A stretch of 64,000 nt of DNA from Telmatobacter sp. DSM 110680 (GTDB lineage Bacteria > Acidobacteriota > Terriglobia > Terriglobales > Acidobacteriaceae): positions 2,976,001 to 3,040,000 of the forward strand of contig NZ_CP121196.1 in assembly GCF_039994875.1 (NCBI RefSeq), given 5' to 3'. A model generated the notes under the pieces. The model saw only the letters and a list, made by a program, of their open reading frames with translations, was not told where the DNA came from and did not search any database. Shown in pieces: positions 34,223 to 43,349 of the stretch; positions within the stretch are counted from its first letter, which is position 1, and the number at the start of each line of letters is the position of its first letter. Position numbers and translations under genes: made by a program.

Positions 34223-35758
34223 ATGGCACTTGATAGAAAGGATGGCAGCCGGTTGTCTGGAACATACATACCTCTGCGCACTGTGTTTCCAGTACGGCGT
34301 GTGCGCGGGTCCGGGCTGAAGGCGCTGCTGTTTTCCACGGAGTGTGCCCTGGGCATTCTCTCGGTGGTTTTGCTTGGGGTGTTTGTGCACTGGCTGCAAT
34401 GGCTGTTTCCTGTTGCAGTCCTGCTTTATCTGCTCATTATTGTGCCGACTGCTCTTTGGTGCGGCTTCTGGCAGGCCGTTATCGTTTCCTTCTCCGCGGT
34501 AGCTGTGCAGAGCTACTTCGCTCCGCATCAAGCCGGACTGAACGCGGCGGCAAATCCTGCCAACCCGATCACGCTTGTAGCGTTCATTCTTACTGCCCTG
34601 GTGATCAGCCGCCTGTCGGCACGCGTCACACAGCATGCCCGGGAGACTGATTCCTGGGGAGGCCAGATGGAAGACCTCTACGAGTTCACTCGGCGCACTT
34701 TGCAAATGAATCTGCATGTAGAGCCCGGTGCTCAACTTGCTGAGCTGGTTCATGAAATTTTTGCGCTCGAGGCGGTGGTGATCTTCGACGCAGATCTGCA
34801 TGAAACGTACCAGGCTGGCTATTGGAACGTCGATCCCCAGGAACTCGCACAGAACGTGTACTACTTCGAAACATCGGATGACGATCCCGAGACTGGAATT
34901 GCTCGGCGCGTAGTTCGTCTCGGCACAGTACCGGTTGGATCAGTGGTTATCCGCGGTGAGACCAGCCCACTTACCAACAACGCGATCGCTTCTTTGATTG
35001 CTGTTACATTCGATCGTTATCGCGCCTTTGCGAACGAGAGCCGCATCGAGACAGAGCGCCAGACTGAGCAACTTCGCTCCACGGTTCTCGACTCGCTCGC
35101 ACACGAATACAAAACTCCGCTTACGGCGATTCGTGCTGCCTCGACAGGACTCAACGAAATGGGCAAGCTTTCGGCCGGCCAAAGCGAACTTGTCTCCCTG
35201 ATCAATGAACAGGCCGATCTGTTGAATGATTTGACGACGCGCTTGCTTACAACGGCTCGTCTCGATGCGGGCGAAGTCACGGTTCACGCGGTACCGGTGG
35301 GTGTCGCCTCCTTGATTGACGAGGTTGTGGCCAGCCTGAGTGAGCGGCTGGCGTCAATGAAGGTGGCGATCGACATGCCCGACGATAACCTTGTGCTGTG
35401 CTGCGATCGACGGCTGATGACCATGCTTCTCTCGCAGTACATCGACAATGCATGTAAATATGCGATCTACGGAACAACCATTACGATCCGTGCTATCCAG
35501 TCGAAGGCCGAAGTGATCTTCTCCGTCCATAGCTTTGGTCCCGTGATCCCTATCGCTGATCGTGAGCGCATCTTCGATCGCTACTATCGCTCATCGACCT
35601 CGTCGAATCGTGCATCTGGTACGGGCATTGGTCTCTCCGTGGCCAAGCGCGCGGCGACCATTCACGATGGATATGTCTGGGTTACGAGCGACCAGGATGA
35701 AGGCAATACGTTTTACGCGGCAATACCATCGCAGGCAAGAAAGAGGGAAGTCTCATGA
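34223..35758 (+). CDS. KdpD-like sensor histidine kinase lacking the N-terminal Kdp domain
   Basis: A 511-residue membrane kinase. Three or four closely packed helices (about 35-135) resemble the DUF4118 module of KdpD. A GAF-like region (about 150-275) and a HisKA domain with phospho-acceptor His294 (LAHEYKTPLTAIR) follow. The HATPase domain has the N-box YIDNACKYA and G2 GTGIGLS. The G1 box reads VHSFGPVIP, without the usual Asp. The KdpD USP/ATP-binding N-terminus is missing, so K+ sensing by that route is unlikely. The gene overlaps the response regulator by ATGA. No kdpABC genes are in the window. The likely signal is turgor, ions or a small ligand. Confidence 0.85.
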   Translation: MALDRKDGSRLSGTYIPLRTVFPVRRVRGSGLKALLFSTECALGILSVVLLGVFVHWLQWLFPVAVLLYLLIIVPTALWCGFWQAVIVSFSAVAVQSYFAPHQAGLNAAANPANPITLVAFILTALVISRLSARVTQHARETDSWGGQMEDLYEFTRRTLQMNLHVEPGAQLAELVHEIFALEAVVIFDADLHETYQAGYWNVDPQELAQNVYYFETSDDDPETGIARRVVRLGTVPVGSVVIRGETSPLTNNAIASLIAVTFDRYRAFANESRIETERQTEQLRSTVLDSLAHEYKTPLTAIRAASTGLNEMGKLSAGQSELVSLINEQADLLNDLTTRLLTTARLDAGEVTVHAVPVGVASLIDEVVASLSERLASMKVAIDMPDDNLVLCCDRRLMTMLLSQYIDNACKYAIYGTTITIRAIQSKAEVIFSVHSFGPVIPIADRERIFDRYYRSSTSSNRASGTGIGLSVAKRAATIHDGYVWVTSDQDEGNTFYAAIPSQARKREVS

Positions 35759-36528
35759 ACCAGCCCGCCATTCGCATTCTGATCGTCGATGATGAGTCCG
35801 CGATACGCCGAGCGCTCAAGCCGCCGCTGGCCGAACTTGGATTTCAATTCAGCGAAGCCTCTCGGGGTGAAGAGGCGCTGCATTTGCTGCACTCTAGTCA
35901 GTACGATGTAGTACTTCTCGACATCAATATGCCGGGTATTGGGGGCATTGAGACATTGCGGCGCATTCGCGCATTTGCACCCCGGCTACCCGTGCTTATG
36001 CTCACGGTGCGCGATGGCGAAGAAGAAAAGGTTGAAGCCCTGGAACTTGGCGCTGATGACTACGTCACCAAACCCTTCAGCACACGCGAACTCATTGCGC
36101 GTATTCGCACCGCGGTGCGCAGGGTGCACGCTCCGGCACGAGCTGAAGATGCGCCCATTGAAATCGGAGAGATTCGCCTCATTCCCGACAAGCGCGCCGT
36201 GACCAAGCGCGGCCAGGCCGTTCATCTTACGCGCAAGGAATACGACATCCTGTATTGCCTGATGAGCCGCGCAGGGCGCGTTGTGTCGTACGCCAAGCTG
36301 CTGACGGCGGTGTGGGGAGCGGACTGCCGCGAAGAAGTTGAGTATCTTCGTACGTTCATTAGGCAGCTTCGCAAGAAGATCGAAGACGACCCATCCAAGC
36401 CGATCTACCTGCTGACGGATGTGTACGTTGGCTATCGTTTCGCCGATGCGCAGATGTTGCAAGGCGACAGCGGCGAAACCGGCCCGGCAGGTGTCGATCA
36501 GGAACACGTTGCGGAGAATGCGTCATAA
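35755..36528 (+). CDS. OmpR/KdpE-type response regulator
   Basis: A 257-residue regulator whose ATG overlaps the kinase stop (ATGA). The receiver domain (about 5-120) has the acidic pair DDE, phospho-acceptor Asp56 (LLDINMPG), the switch Thr in LMLTVRD and Lys in VTKPFS. The winged-helix DNA-binding domain (about 140-235) has HLTRKEYDILYCLM and TFIRQLRKKIEDDP, typical of OmpR/PhoB and close to KdpE in pattern. A short acidic tail follows. It is cognate to the upstream kinase. Targets may include the porin/permease genes on the other side of the shared region or the hydrolase 50 bp downstream. Confidence 0.92.
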   Translation: MNQPAIRILIVDDESAIRRALKPPLAELGFQFSEASRGEEALHLLHSSQYDVVLLDINMPGIGGIETLRRIRAFAPRLPVLMLTVRDGEEEKVEALELGADDYVTKPFSTRELIARIRTAVRRVHAPARAEDAPIEIGEIRLIPDKRAVTKRGQAVHLTRKEYDILYCLMSRAGRVVSYAKLLTAVWGADCREEVEYLRTFIRQLRKKIEDDPSKPIYLLTDVYVGYRFADAQMLQGDSGETGPAGVDQEHVAENAS

Positions 36529-36578
36529 GAAGCTTGTCCCGAAGATCGTTGCCTCAAAATCAATATGGAGACTGATTC

Positions 36579-38288
36579 ATGCCAGAAGGCGTCACACGAC
36601 GTTCGTTCCTCGGCCACGTTGTGGCAGTGACCGCCGCAGGCTCTGTTGCAGATTCAGCTCAATCTCAATCCACCAATGTGAGCAAGTCAGCAGGGCGTGC
36701 CTCCACACTGCTTGATATTCTTCGCGTTCCCGACAGGGTTTCTGCCTTCACTGGGATCGATCATCCAGTTACTCTCGCGCGTTCAGCAAATGCATGGCAG
36801 GGAAATGGTGTCCAAGTAGAATTTGCACCTGACGCCAAGCAAATGCCGATCACGATTACGAGCCCTTCTCTGGCGCTCACGCATATGCATCTGCGCTGGT
36901 CTGTCGACGTTGATTCACGGCTTCGTTGCCTGGGCGACCACTGGGAGCGCAGCTACGGCGACCTTGCGTGGCGAGGCATCATCCCCGAGCGCGTGATGCC
37001 GTGGTACTTCATTTCCTGGGATGGCGCGGCGTGTCACGCATATGGTGTCAAAACAGGTGCCCGTGCGCTTTGCTTCTGGCAACTTGATCAGGAGGGAGTC
37101 TCTCTCTGGCTGAACGTATGCAACGGCGGAGAGGGAGTACAACTAGGCAATCGCCGCCTTCAGGCTGCCATCGTCGTCACGCGTAACGGACAATCTGAAG
37201 AGCCACCGCTGTCGTCTATGCGTGCGTTTTGCCGCGCAATGTGCGAGAAACCGAGACTGCCTTCTTCCCCGCTCTATGGTTCCAATGACTGGTACTACGC
37301 ATACGGACAAAACTCCGCCGCGCAAATACTTCGCGATGCGGATCGTGTTGCCGAATTCTCAGCGGGGCTTGTCGCGCGACCTTACACCGTGATCGACGAT
37401 GGGTGGCGAGATCCTGCGCGGTTTCCTGACATGCGCGCACTTGCTTCCGAGATCAAGCATCGCGACGTCCGCCCGGGCGTTTGGATCAGGCCGCTCATAG
37501 CACCAACATCCGCGCCAAAAGATCTCCTGCTTCCCGACCTTCGCTTCGGAACGCAGAAGGAACGAGCGAGAGAGGTAGCATATGATCCCACACATCCTGA
37601 CGCGCTTCAGTTGATCCTCGCCAAAGCAACCGAGGTAGTTGATTTCGGATTTGAGTTGGTAAAGCACGACTACACAACATTCGATCTCCTCGGGCGCTGG
37701 GGTTCCGAGATGGGACCAAATCCCACCTCAGGCGGTTGGAGCCTGCACGATCGCTCCCGTACCAACGCCGAAGTTATTCGAGAGCTGTACGAGGCGATCC
37801 GCAAAGCTGTTGGAGAGCGGACACTCCTCCTCGGATGCAATACCGTGGGTCATCTTGCCGCTGGAGTATTCGAAGCGCAACGCACCGGTGATGACACGAG
37901 CGGAGAGCATTGGGAAAGAACTCGGAAGATGGGAATAAACACGCTCGCCTTCCGACTTCCGCAGAACGGAACTTTTTTCTCGCAAGATCCGGATTGTGTG
38001 GGAATTACTCCAGCTGTGCCATGGGAACACAACCGCCAATGGCTAGATGTCATTGCCCGGAGCGGTGCGGCTCTATTTATCTCACTTGATCCCCGCGTTC
38101 CAGCTGCCGACCTGAAGGAGCGTATTTCCGAGGGCTTCCGAGTTGCGGCCAGTGGGGGATCCAACGTGTGTGCCACGGACTGGCTCGACACCACAACGCC
38201 GGAACACTGGAGCCGTCCAGGCACTTCAGGCGAAGATCGACGCTACCGCTGGTGCTCGCTCGATGGCGCCGACCCGTTTGCCACTTAA
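36579..38288 (+). CDS. Tat-exported alpha-galactosidase-like glycoside hydrolase (GH36/clan GH-D-like)
   Basis: A 569-residue protein with a GGAG 8 bases before the ATG. The N-terminus has a twin-arginine signal (TRRSFLGHVVAVTAAGSVA). A beta-sandwich N-domain (about 45-220) is followed by a TIM barrel with VIDDGW, RPGVWIRPL and KHDYTTFD. Asp364 is the expected nucleophile position of clan GH-D. The segment QRTGDDTSGEHW (Asp438/439) is the expected acid/base region. It would cleave alpha-linked galactose or a related alpha-glycoside outside the cytoplasm. It follows the response regulator by 50 bp on the same strand, possibly the same operon. Its stop is 2 bp from that of the convergent apt gene. 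Exact specificity cannot be read. Confidence 0.8.
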   Translation: MPEGVTRRSFLGHVVAVTAAGSVADSAQSQSTNVSKSAGRASTLLDILRVPDRVSAFTGIDHPVTLARSANAWQGNGVQVEFAPDAKQMPITITSPSLALTHMHLRWSVDVDSRLRCLGDHWERSYGDLAWRGIIPERVMPWYFISWDGAACHAYGVKTGARALCFWQLDQEGVSLWLNVCNGGEGVQLGNRRLQAAIVVTRNGQSEEPPLSSMRAFCRAMCEKPRLPSSPLYGSNDWYYAYGQNSAAQILRDADRVAEFSAGLVARPYTVIDDGWRDPARFPDMRALASEIKHRDVRPGVWIRPLIAPTSAPKDLLLPDLRFGTQKERAREVAYDPTHPDALQLILAKATEVVDFGFELVKHDYTTFDLLGRWGSEMGPNPTSGGWSLHDRSRTNAEVIRELYEAIRKAVGERTLLLGCNTVGHLAAGVFEAQRTGDDTSGEHWERTRKMGINTLAFRLPQNGTFFSQDPDCVGITPAVPWEHNRQWLDVIARSGAALFISLDPRVPAADLKERISEGFRVAASGGSNVCATDWLDTTTPEHWSRPGTSGEDRRYRWCSLDGADPFAT

Positions 38289-38290
38289 GC

Positions 38291-38839
38291 CTATTCGTTG
38301 TAATGCAGCAGGCTGAAGACGTCGTATTCCTTGAAACGATCGCGGCCTTTAAGGAAGTCGAGTTCTACGGCAAACGCAAGTCCCGTAATCTCGCCGCCTA
38401 GTTGCTTTACAAGCTTGACGGTAGCTTCCATCGTGCCGCCCGTAGCCAGCAGATCGTCGACGAGCACGACGCGCTGACCGGGCTGGATGGCATCCATGTG
38501 AATCTCAAGTGTGTCCGATCCGTATTCGAGGTCATAGGTGACGCGAGCTACCGGGGCAGGGAGCTTGCGCGGCTTGCGTACGGGCACAAAGCCCGCGTTC
38601 AGGCGATAGGCGAGTGCGGGGCCAAAGATGAATCCGCGAGCCTCGATTCCCAGCACCAGGTCAATCTTTTTCTCGATGTAGTGAGCGGCAAGCGCGTCGA
38701 TCAGCTTGGCAAAACCCGTCTTGTCCTTCAGCAGCGTGGTTATGTCATAGAAAAGAATCCCAGGCTTGGGAAAATCGGGTACGGTGCGCACGAGCGCTTT
38801 CAGGGCTTCCACATCAATGGGCTTGATTGCTTCAGGCAT
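38291..38839 (-). CDS. apt: Adenine phosphoribosyltransferase
   Basis: A 182-residue cytoplasmic enzyme of purine salvage, converting adenine and PRPP to AMP. The type I PRTase signature is intact: [13 protein letters not shown] binds PRPP. The N-terminal [18 protein letters not shown] and the [14 protein letters not shown] block are family hallmarks. Length is typical. It is convergent with the glycoside hydrolase, with 2 bp between stop codons and no room for a separate terminator. Upstream, 34 bp before its start, lies a heptanucleotide tandem repeat. No strong Shine-Dalgarno sequence was seen. Confidence 0.96.
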   Translation of the reverse strand: MPEAIKPIDVEALKALVRTVPDFPKPGILFYDITTLLKDKTGFAKLIDALAAHYIEKKIDLVLGIEARGFIFGPALAYRLNAGFVPVRKPRKLPAPVARVTYDLEYGSDTLEIHMDAIQPGQRVVLVDDLLATGGTMEATVKLVKQLGGEITGLAFAVELDFLKGRDRFKEYDVFSLLHYNE

Positions 38840-38872
38840 GTTTGTCAGGTCTGCTTTCTTGATGATTATAGA

Positions 38873-38921
38873 GGACTAGGGACTGGGGACTAGGGATCAC
38901 GGATCAGGGAATAGGGAATGA
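38873..38921. repeat. Seven-unit heptanucleotide tandem repeat
   Basis: Seven consecutive 7-bp units: GGACTAG, GGACTGG, GGACTAG, GGATCAC, GGATCAG, GGAATAG, GGAATGA. Every unit starts with GGA. The first three are nearly identical and the others drift in pairs, consistent with stepwise duplication. It lies in the intergenic space upstream of apt. Confidence 0.85.
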
Positions 38922-39000
38922 CGACCTGCTTTATAGTTTCAGAAAACGGATGAGGCTTGCAGGTGCGTTTTACTCCCTAGCGCCTGCCCCCAGATTTTTC

Positions 39001-39285
39001 TCACCACGCGCCTTCGATGCGGAACGCATCCAGGTTCTTGGCTTCGTTGTCGTCAAGGTAGTGCTCGATGAGACGATCTACGCGGCTGCCGCGCGGACCT
39101 TGTCGGAGGCTTGCGCGCAATTCGGCGAGATCTTCAGGGCTGCCGGACGCAACCACCTCCACGTCGCCGTCTTCGGTGTTGCGAACCCAGCCGTGGAGTT
39201 CGAGTTCGCTGGCCTCGCGGTGAACGAACCACCGGAAGCCTACGCCCTGCACACGGCCCTGAATTAGAAAGTGAAGAACCATCAT
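39001..39285 (-). CDS. acyP: Acylphosphatase
   Basis: A 94-residue enzyme that hydrolyses acyl phosphates. The catalytic Arg lies in GRVQGVGFRWFV and the catalytic Asn in GWVRNTEDGDVEV, both canonical. A TTG precedes tandem ATGs; the ATG at 39285 is chosen, and 39282 is equally possible. The C-terminal third is more charged than usual (YLDDNEAKNLDAF). It stands alone on the minus strand, divergent from trpG and about 160 bp upstream of apt, so it may share a transcript with apt. Confidence 0.93.
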   Translation of the reverse strand: MMVLHFLIQGRVQGVGFRWFVHREASELELHGWVRNTEDGDVEVVASGSPEDLAELRASLRQGPRGSRVDRLIEHYLDDNEAKNLDAFRIEGAW

Positions 39286-39466
39286 CAATCTCGACCGGAA
39301 TCAGTTTTTCAGATGCACTTGCCTGCCTGCAACTGCCGAGGTCTGATCGGGCTTGATTGGGTATTCGAAGGCCGACTCACATCAAGAAGAACCAGATAAC
39401 GACAGATTCAAGACCGCAGAGCCGTCTGCAGCCAAGGGTGCGGCTCGCGCTACACTGGTTTCACCG

Positions 39467-40057
39467 ATGGTTTTTGTACTCGATAACTACGATTCCTTCA
39501 CCTACAACCTGGTTCAGTACCTTGGCGAGCTTGGGGCCGACGTCGAGGTGCGGCGCAACGACGAGTTGACTGTGGAGGAGGTTGAAGCACTGAAGCCCGA
39601 ACGCATCCTGCTTTCGCCGGGGCCTTGCACGCCGGGCGAGGCAGGAATTCTGGTTCCGCTGATCCGGCACATGGCCAGGAAGGTGCCCATTCTTGGCGTT
39701 TGTCTTGGGCATCAGGCGATCGGAGAGGCGTTTGGCGGGCAGGTGGTTCGAGCGCACACCCTGATGCATGGCAAGACCAGCAAGGTGGATCATGATGGCA
39801 AAGGGATTTTCTCCAGTTTGCCGACTCCGCTGACGTGTACACGCTACCACTCATTGATTGTGGCCGAAGCTTCGCTGCCTAAGGAGCTTGAGGTCACGGC
39901 CCGCACGCCTGAAGCGAATGGTAGAGGCAAGACGGTCGGGTCTGTCATTATGGGGCTGCGCCACCGCACTCTTCCCGTCGAGGGCGTGCAGTTCCATCCT
40001 GAATCGGTGTTGACCGAGGGCGGCCATCAGATGATCCGCAATTTTCTGGGAATGTAG
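39467..40057 (+). CDS. trpG: Anthranilate/aminodeoxychorismate synthase glutaminase subunit
   Basis: A 196-residue class I glutamine amidotransferase. The ATG at 39467 gives the family start [15 protein letters not shown]; the longer frame to a TTG at 39353 adds non-homologous sequence. The triad is visible: Cys in [15 protein letters not shown] and His/Glu in [11 protein letters not shown]. It supplies ammonia to TrpE for tryptophan synthesis and could double as PabA for folate. trpE is 1.7 kb away on the opposite strand, not in an operon with it. The next gene starts 5 bp downstream, so the transcript likely continues. Confidence 0.93.
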   Translation: MVFVLDNYDSFTYNLVQYLGELGADVEVRRNDELTVEEVEALKPERILLSPGPCTPGEAGILVPLIRHMARKVPILGVCLGHQAIGEAFGGQVVRAHTLMHGKTSKVDHDGKGIFSSLPTPLTCTRYHSLIVAEASLPKELEVTARTPEANGRGKTVGSVIMGLRHRTLPVEGVQFHPESVLTEGGHQMIRNFLGM

Positions 40058-40062
40058 GCGCA

Positions 40063-41139
40063 ATGCAAGCTTCGCCAAGGCTCACGAAACACTCCATGGT
40101 TCGGATACTTGCTCTCGCAGCAGCATGGATGGTGCCGCAACTTTTCGCGCAGTCAGTGCCGGTGCAGCCTGCTGCTCCTGTGGAAGCGCAACCGGCCCCA
40201 GCGCAACCGGCTCCGTCGAATACTCCGCTACACACTCCACAGGCCGCGCCGCTCGCTGCATCACAGAACACGACATCCTACGGACCAACACAATCCGGAC
40301 CTCTCGCGATCGTCCCGCTTGACAGCAAGGATCCAAGCAGCGCGGCAATGGTAACCGGTGCACTGCAAGTTGCTAATGGAAGGGCGATGATCGCGACAAA
40401 TGGAGCAATCACCTCCGGCACAAATACGACCGAAGTGACACTGCCACGGCGCGGCGTGCTTCGAGTCTGCGCTGCAACCACTGTAAAGCTGGCTGCAGAT
40501 GCCAGCGTGCCCCAGGGCGAAGTGCCGGGACTCATGATGGTGATTGACCACGGGGCGATTGAGGCGAGCTTCGCGACGGGTCGCAACTCCGACGTTCTGC
40601 TTACTCCTGACTTTCGCATTTTGATTGGTGCGCCGGGTGCCGCTGATGTAAAAGTACGGCTCGGGCAGCACGGCGATACGTGCGTGGACAATGCAGGAAC
40701 GAACGCTCCGTACGTGCTGGTGACCAGCGTCTTTGACGGCGGCATCTATCGGGTGCAGCCGGGCCAGCGCGTGATGTTTCAGCACGGCAGCGTGTATTCG
40801 GTGGTGGATCAAGAAAAGGAGGCTTGCGGCTGTCCTGCGCCGGTGCATCCCAACAGCAATGAATTTCCTGAAGCGCAAAGTGCCGGTCTAGCACCGCTGG
40901 CGCCACCCGGCCCTCCGGGAGCTGTACCCGCAGGCACACCGACCGAAGCGACGGATACTTTTGTTCACAAGAGTGGCGAGCCGCCACCGGATACCGACAC
41001 CATCACCTCGACCAAAAGGACTCCGAATCCTCACGTGGAGGTAGCTACCAAAAAACCTCCGAAGGTCAAGGGTGATAAAAAGCCAGGCTTCATGACGCGG
41101 ATGGGCCACTTCTTCCGTCGACTGTTCGGGGCCGAATAG
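40063..41139 (+). CDS. Secreted Pro-rich protein with FecR-like central domain
   Basis: A 358-residue exported protein encoded 5 bp after trpG. The signal segment is RILALAAAWMVPQLFAQ; the ATG at 40096 would shorten the N-terminus. A Pro/Ala/Gln-rich linker (about 30-75) precedes a beta-rich middle domain (about 90-265) with LPRRGVLRVCAATTVKLAAD and MMVIDHGAIEASFATG. This recalls FecR domains, which sense or bind in the periplasm. Another Pro-rich stretch leads to a basic C-terminus ending MTRMGHFFRRLFGAE. No TonB-type partner or ECF sigma is adjacent, so a classic FecR role is not supported. Function unknown. Confidence 0.7.
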   Translation: MQASPRLTKHSMVRILALAAAWMVPQLFAQSVPVQPAAPVEAQPAPAQPAPSNTPLHTPQAAPLAASQNTTSYGPTQSGPLAIVPLDSKDPSSAAMVTGALQVANGRAMIATNGAITSGTNTTEVTLPRRGVLRVCAATTVKLAADASVPQGEVPGLMMVIDHGAIEASFATGRNSDVLLTPDFRILIGAPGAADVKVRLGQHGDTCVDNAGTNAPYVLVTSVFDGGIYRVQPGQRVMFQHGSVYSVVDQEKEACGCPAPVHPNSNEFPEAQSAGLAPLAPPGPPGAVPAGTPTEATDTFVHKSGEPPPDTDTITSTKRTPNPHVEVATKKPPKVKGDKKPGFMTRMGHFFRRLFGAE

Positions 41140-41261
41140 TCCGCGGATGTCCCCCAGCCTGCCACGTTTGCTGGATTAGAAGTAAAGGCTTGAGTCGCCT
41201 CTCTGAGGAACTTTAGCCATCCTCACCTCGTAACCAAAGAATCCAAGAATTCTCCGGCGTG

Positions 41262-41729
41262 ATGGGAGCGAGTTCCGTGAATCCAAATCGAATCAGCCAT
41301 GAGCCCGAGAGTGCCTCGGCTCGTATTGCCGATGATGCCTACACGATTCCAATGTGGATTCGCGCATTGGTCATTGTTGGCAGCCTCCTCATGGTGCTTG
41401 GAGGTGTTATATCGCTGGCGCAACCCTCGATGTTGCTTGCGCCAACTGACCAGATCACCGCCGGAGTTCACATCTACGCTGGGTATTTTGCTGTCCGAAA
41501 CCTTGCGCTTGGATTGTTTCTGCCGCTTCTGCTGGTGATGCGCGCGCGGCGCGCTTTTGGAAGCATGATGGTCCTCGTTGGTTTAATTCAAATGTTCGAC
41601 GTAATTATGGATTGCGTCGAAGGGCGATGGACGATTGTACCGGGGGTCCTGGTGCTCGGCATCTTGTATCTGATCGGGTCAGCGCGAGTTACGGGCGCGC
41701 CCTTCTGGCGACGCGAATCCTGGTCTTGA
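41262..41729 (+). CDS. Small integral membrane protein, unknown function
   Basis: A 155-residue protein with four predicted membrane helices: about 32-54 (ALVIVGSLLMVLGGVISLA), 70-92, 98-115 and 124-142. A hydrophilic N-terminal tail of about 30 residues precedes them. The layout resembles DUF4345/DoxX-like small membrane proteins, but I cannot assign it. A GTG directly precedes the ATG and could also be used. The gene is convergent with trpE (14-bp gap). Confidence 0.68.
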   Translation: MGASSVNPNRISHEPESASARIADDAYTIPMWIRALVIVGSLLMVLGGVISLAQPSMLLAPTDQITAGVHIYAGYFAVRNLALGLFLPLLLVMRARRAFGSMMVLVGLIQMFDVIMDCVEGRWTIVPGVLVLGILYLIGSARVTGAPFWRRESWS

Positions 41730-41743
41730 AGTGCGAACGGGAT

Positions 41744-43288
41744 CTAGAGTTCGCGAGCACGCTCGATAGCGCGAATTACCGCCTGCGCCTTGTTAAGCGA
41801 TTCCTGGTGCTCAAGTTCAGGAACCGAATCGGCAACGATGCCTGCGCCTGCCTGCACGTATCCCTTTCCGCCTGTCGTCAGCAGAGAACGAATCGCGATG
41901 CAGGAATCGAGATTTCCCGAGAAATCGGCATAGAGAACAGCGCCACCGTAGGTACCGCGCCGCGAAGGCTCGAGTTCTTCGATGATTTCCATGGCTCGCA
42001 CCTTGGGGGCGCCGGAGAGTGTGCCAGCCGGAAAACATGCACGCAGCGCGTCGACGGCGGTCAGTTCCGGCTTGAGCTTACCTTCGATGGTGCTGACGAT
42101 GTGCATCACGTGACTGTAACGCTCGACAAACATAAGCCGGTCTACCTTCACGCTGCCAAACTCGCTCACGCGGCCTACATCATTGCGGCCAAGATCGACC
42201 AACATCACGTGTTCGGCACGTTCTTTGTCATCGTGCATCATCTCTTCTTCGAGGCGGAGATCTTCAGCTTCGGTTGTGCCACGGGGGCGCGTTCCGGCGA
42301 TTGGGCGGTACTCCACTTTGCGATCGTGTACGCGAACCAGGAGTTCGGGCGATGATCCGGCGAGTTCGATTGCTGCGGGGGATTTTGCTTTTTGTCCGGA
42401 CTTGGAGTTCGGGCGGCCAAGTGGACCGTCGGGAGTGAAACGGAGGAAATACATGTACGGGCTTGGGTTCACGGTGCGCAGCGAGCGATAGACCTGAAAC
42501 GTGTCCATACCGGTCGAGACGTCGAGGCGTTGCGAAAGAACTGCCTGGAAGATATCTCCGGCCGCGATGTATTGTTTTGTGCGCTCGACGGCGGCGAGGA
42601 AGTTTTTCTTGCTGGTACGGCGTTTCACCTCTACAGGTTTGGTATTGCGTGCCCGGGAAAATTCAGGTAACGGCTTTGCCAGGCGTTTTTCGAGCGCAGC
42701 CAGGCGCTTTACGGCTTTTGCGTAAGCTTCGCCGGGATTCGTAAGGGTGACGTCGGCGGTGGCAACCATCCAGATTTGCTTGCGTACGTGATCAAAAGCC
42801 AGGACTTCATCGAAGAAAAGTAGACACGCATCGGGTACGCCGAGTTCATCCTTCGCATGGTTGGGTAGCCGCTCGATCTGGCGGACAGCATCGTAGGCGA
42901 AGAAACCTACCGCGCCGGCGGTGAACGGAGGAAGTCCGGCAATGCGGGCTGGCTTGTGGCCGCCCAGCGCCTCGCGCAGAACATGAAAGATGTCGCCTTC
43001 AATTCGAGCGGTGCGCCCCGCCTCAGTGATGTCGATCTGCTGGCCACGGGCAACGATGCGCTTGTACGGGTTGAGCCCAATGAATGTATAGCGGCCGACC
43101 TGCTCACCGTTCTCGACCGACTCCAGCAAAAAGCACTCGCGCTCTTGCCAGGCCGCCCGCAGAAACGCCGAAACAGGCGTCTCGAGATCCGCAGTGAGCG
43201 TGCGATAGACAGGGACGAGCGTGTGCTTTTTGGCAAGCGCCAGAAATTCCTTACGGCCGGGATGAATGAGACTCGATGAGGGCTTCAC
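41744..43288 (-). CDS. trpE: Anthranilate synthase component I
   Basis: A 514-residue chorismate-utilising enzyme, first step of tryptophan synthesis. The N-terminal FLLESVENGEQVGRYTF includes the LLES element involved in Trp feedback inhibition, which favours TrpE over PabB. The C-terminal chorismate-binding domain has GDIFQAVLSQR, ELLVRV, GTRPRGTTEAED and DLGRNDVGRV. It ends with FPAGTLSGAPKVRAME and GGAVLYADF, and looks complete and active. The start is a GTG (43288) with no obvious Shine-Dalgarno sequence. Its partner trpG is separated and convergent. The serine hydrolase gene upstream on the same strand ends 61 bp before this start. Confidence 0.95.
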   Translation of the reverse strand: MKPSSSLIHPGRKEFLALAKKHTLVPVYRTLTADLETPVSAFLRAAWQERECFLLESVENGEQVGRYTFIGLNPYKRIVARGQQIDITEAGRTARIEGDIFHVLREALGGHKPARIAGLPPFTAGAVGFFAYDAVRQIERLPNHAKDELGVPDACLLFFDEVLAFDHVRKQIWMVATADVTLTNPGEAYAKAVKRLAALEKRLAKPLPEFSRARNTKPVEVKRRTSKKNFLAAVERTKQYIAAGDIFQAVLSQRLDVSTGMDTFQVYRSLRTVNPSPYMYFLRFTPDGPLGRPNSKSGQKAKSPAAIELAGSSPELLVRVHDRKVEYRPIAGTRPRGTTEAEDLRLEEEMMHDDKERAEHVMLVDLGRNDVGRVSEFGSVKVDRLMFVERYSHVMHIVSTIEGKLKPELTAVDALRACFPAGTLSGAPKVRAMEIIEELEPSRRGTYGGAVLYADFSGNLDSCIAIRSLLTTGGKGYVQAGAGIVADSVPELEHQESLNKAQAVIRAIERAREL

Positions 43289-43349
43289 AGCAACCAGTGT
43301 AATTGCACCGAAGCCCTGTCGAAATTGGCCGGTCGTCCTAACCGCATTT

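Noticed and set aside
34223..36528. Genuine kdpDE potassium-sensing system
   Set aside because: The kinase lacks the KdpD N-terminal domain and no kdpABC genes are present.
38873..38921. Possible CRISPR array
   Set aside because: The units are 7 bp tandem repeats without spacers and no cas genes are present.
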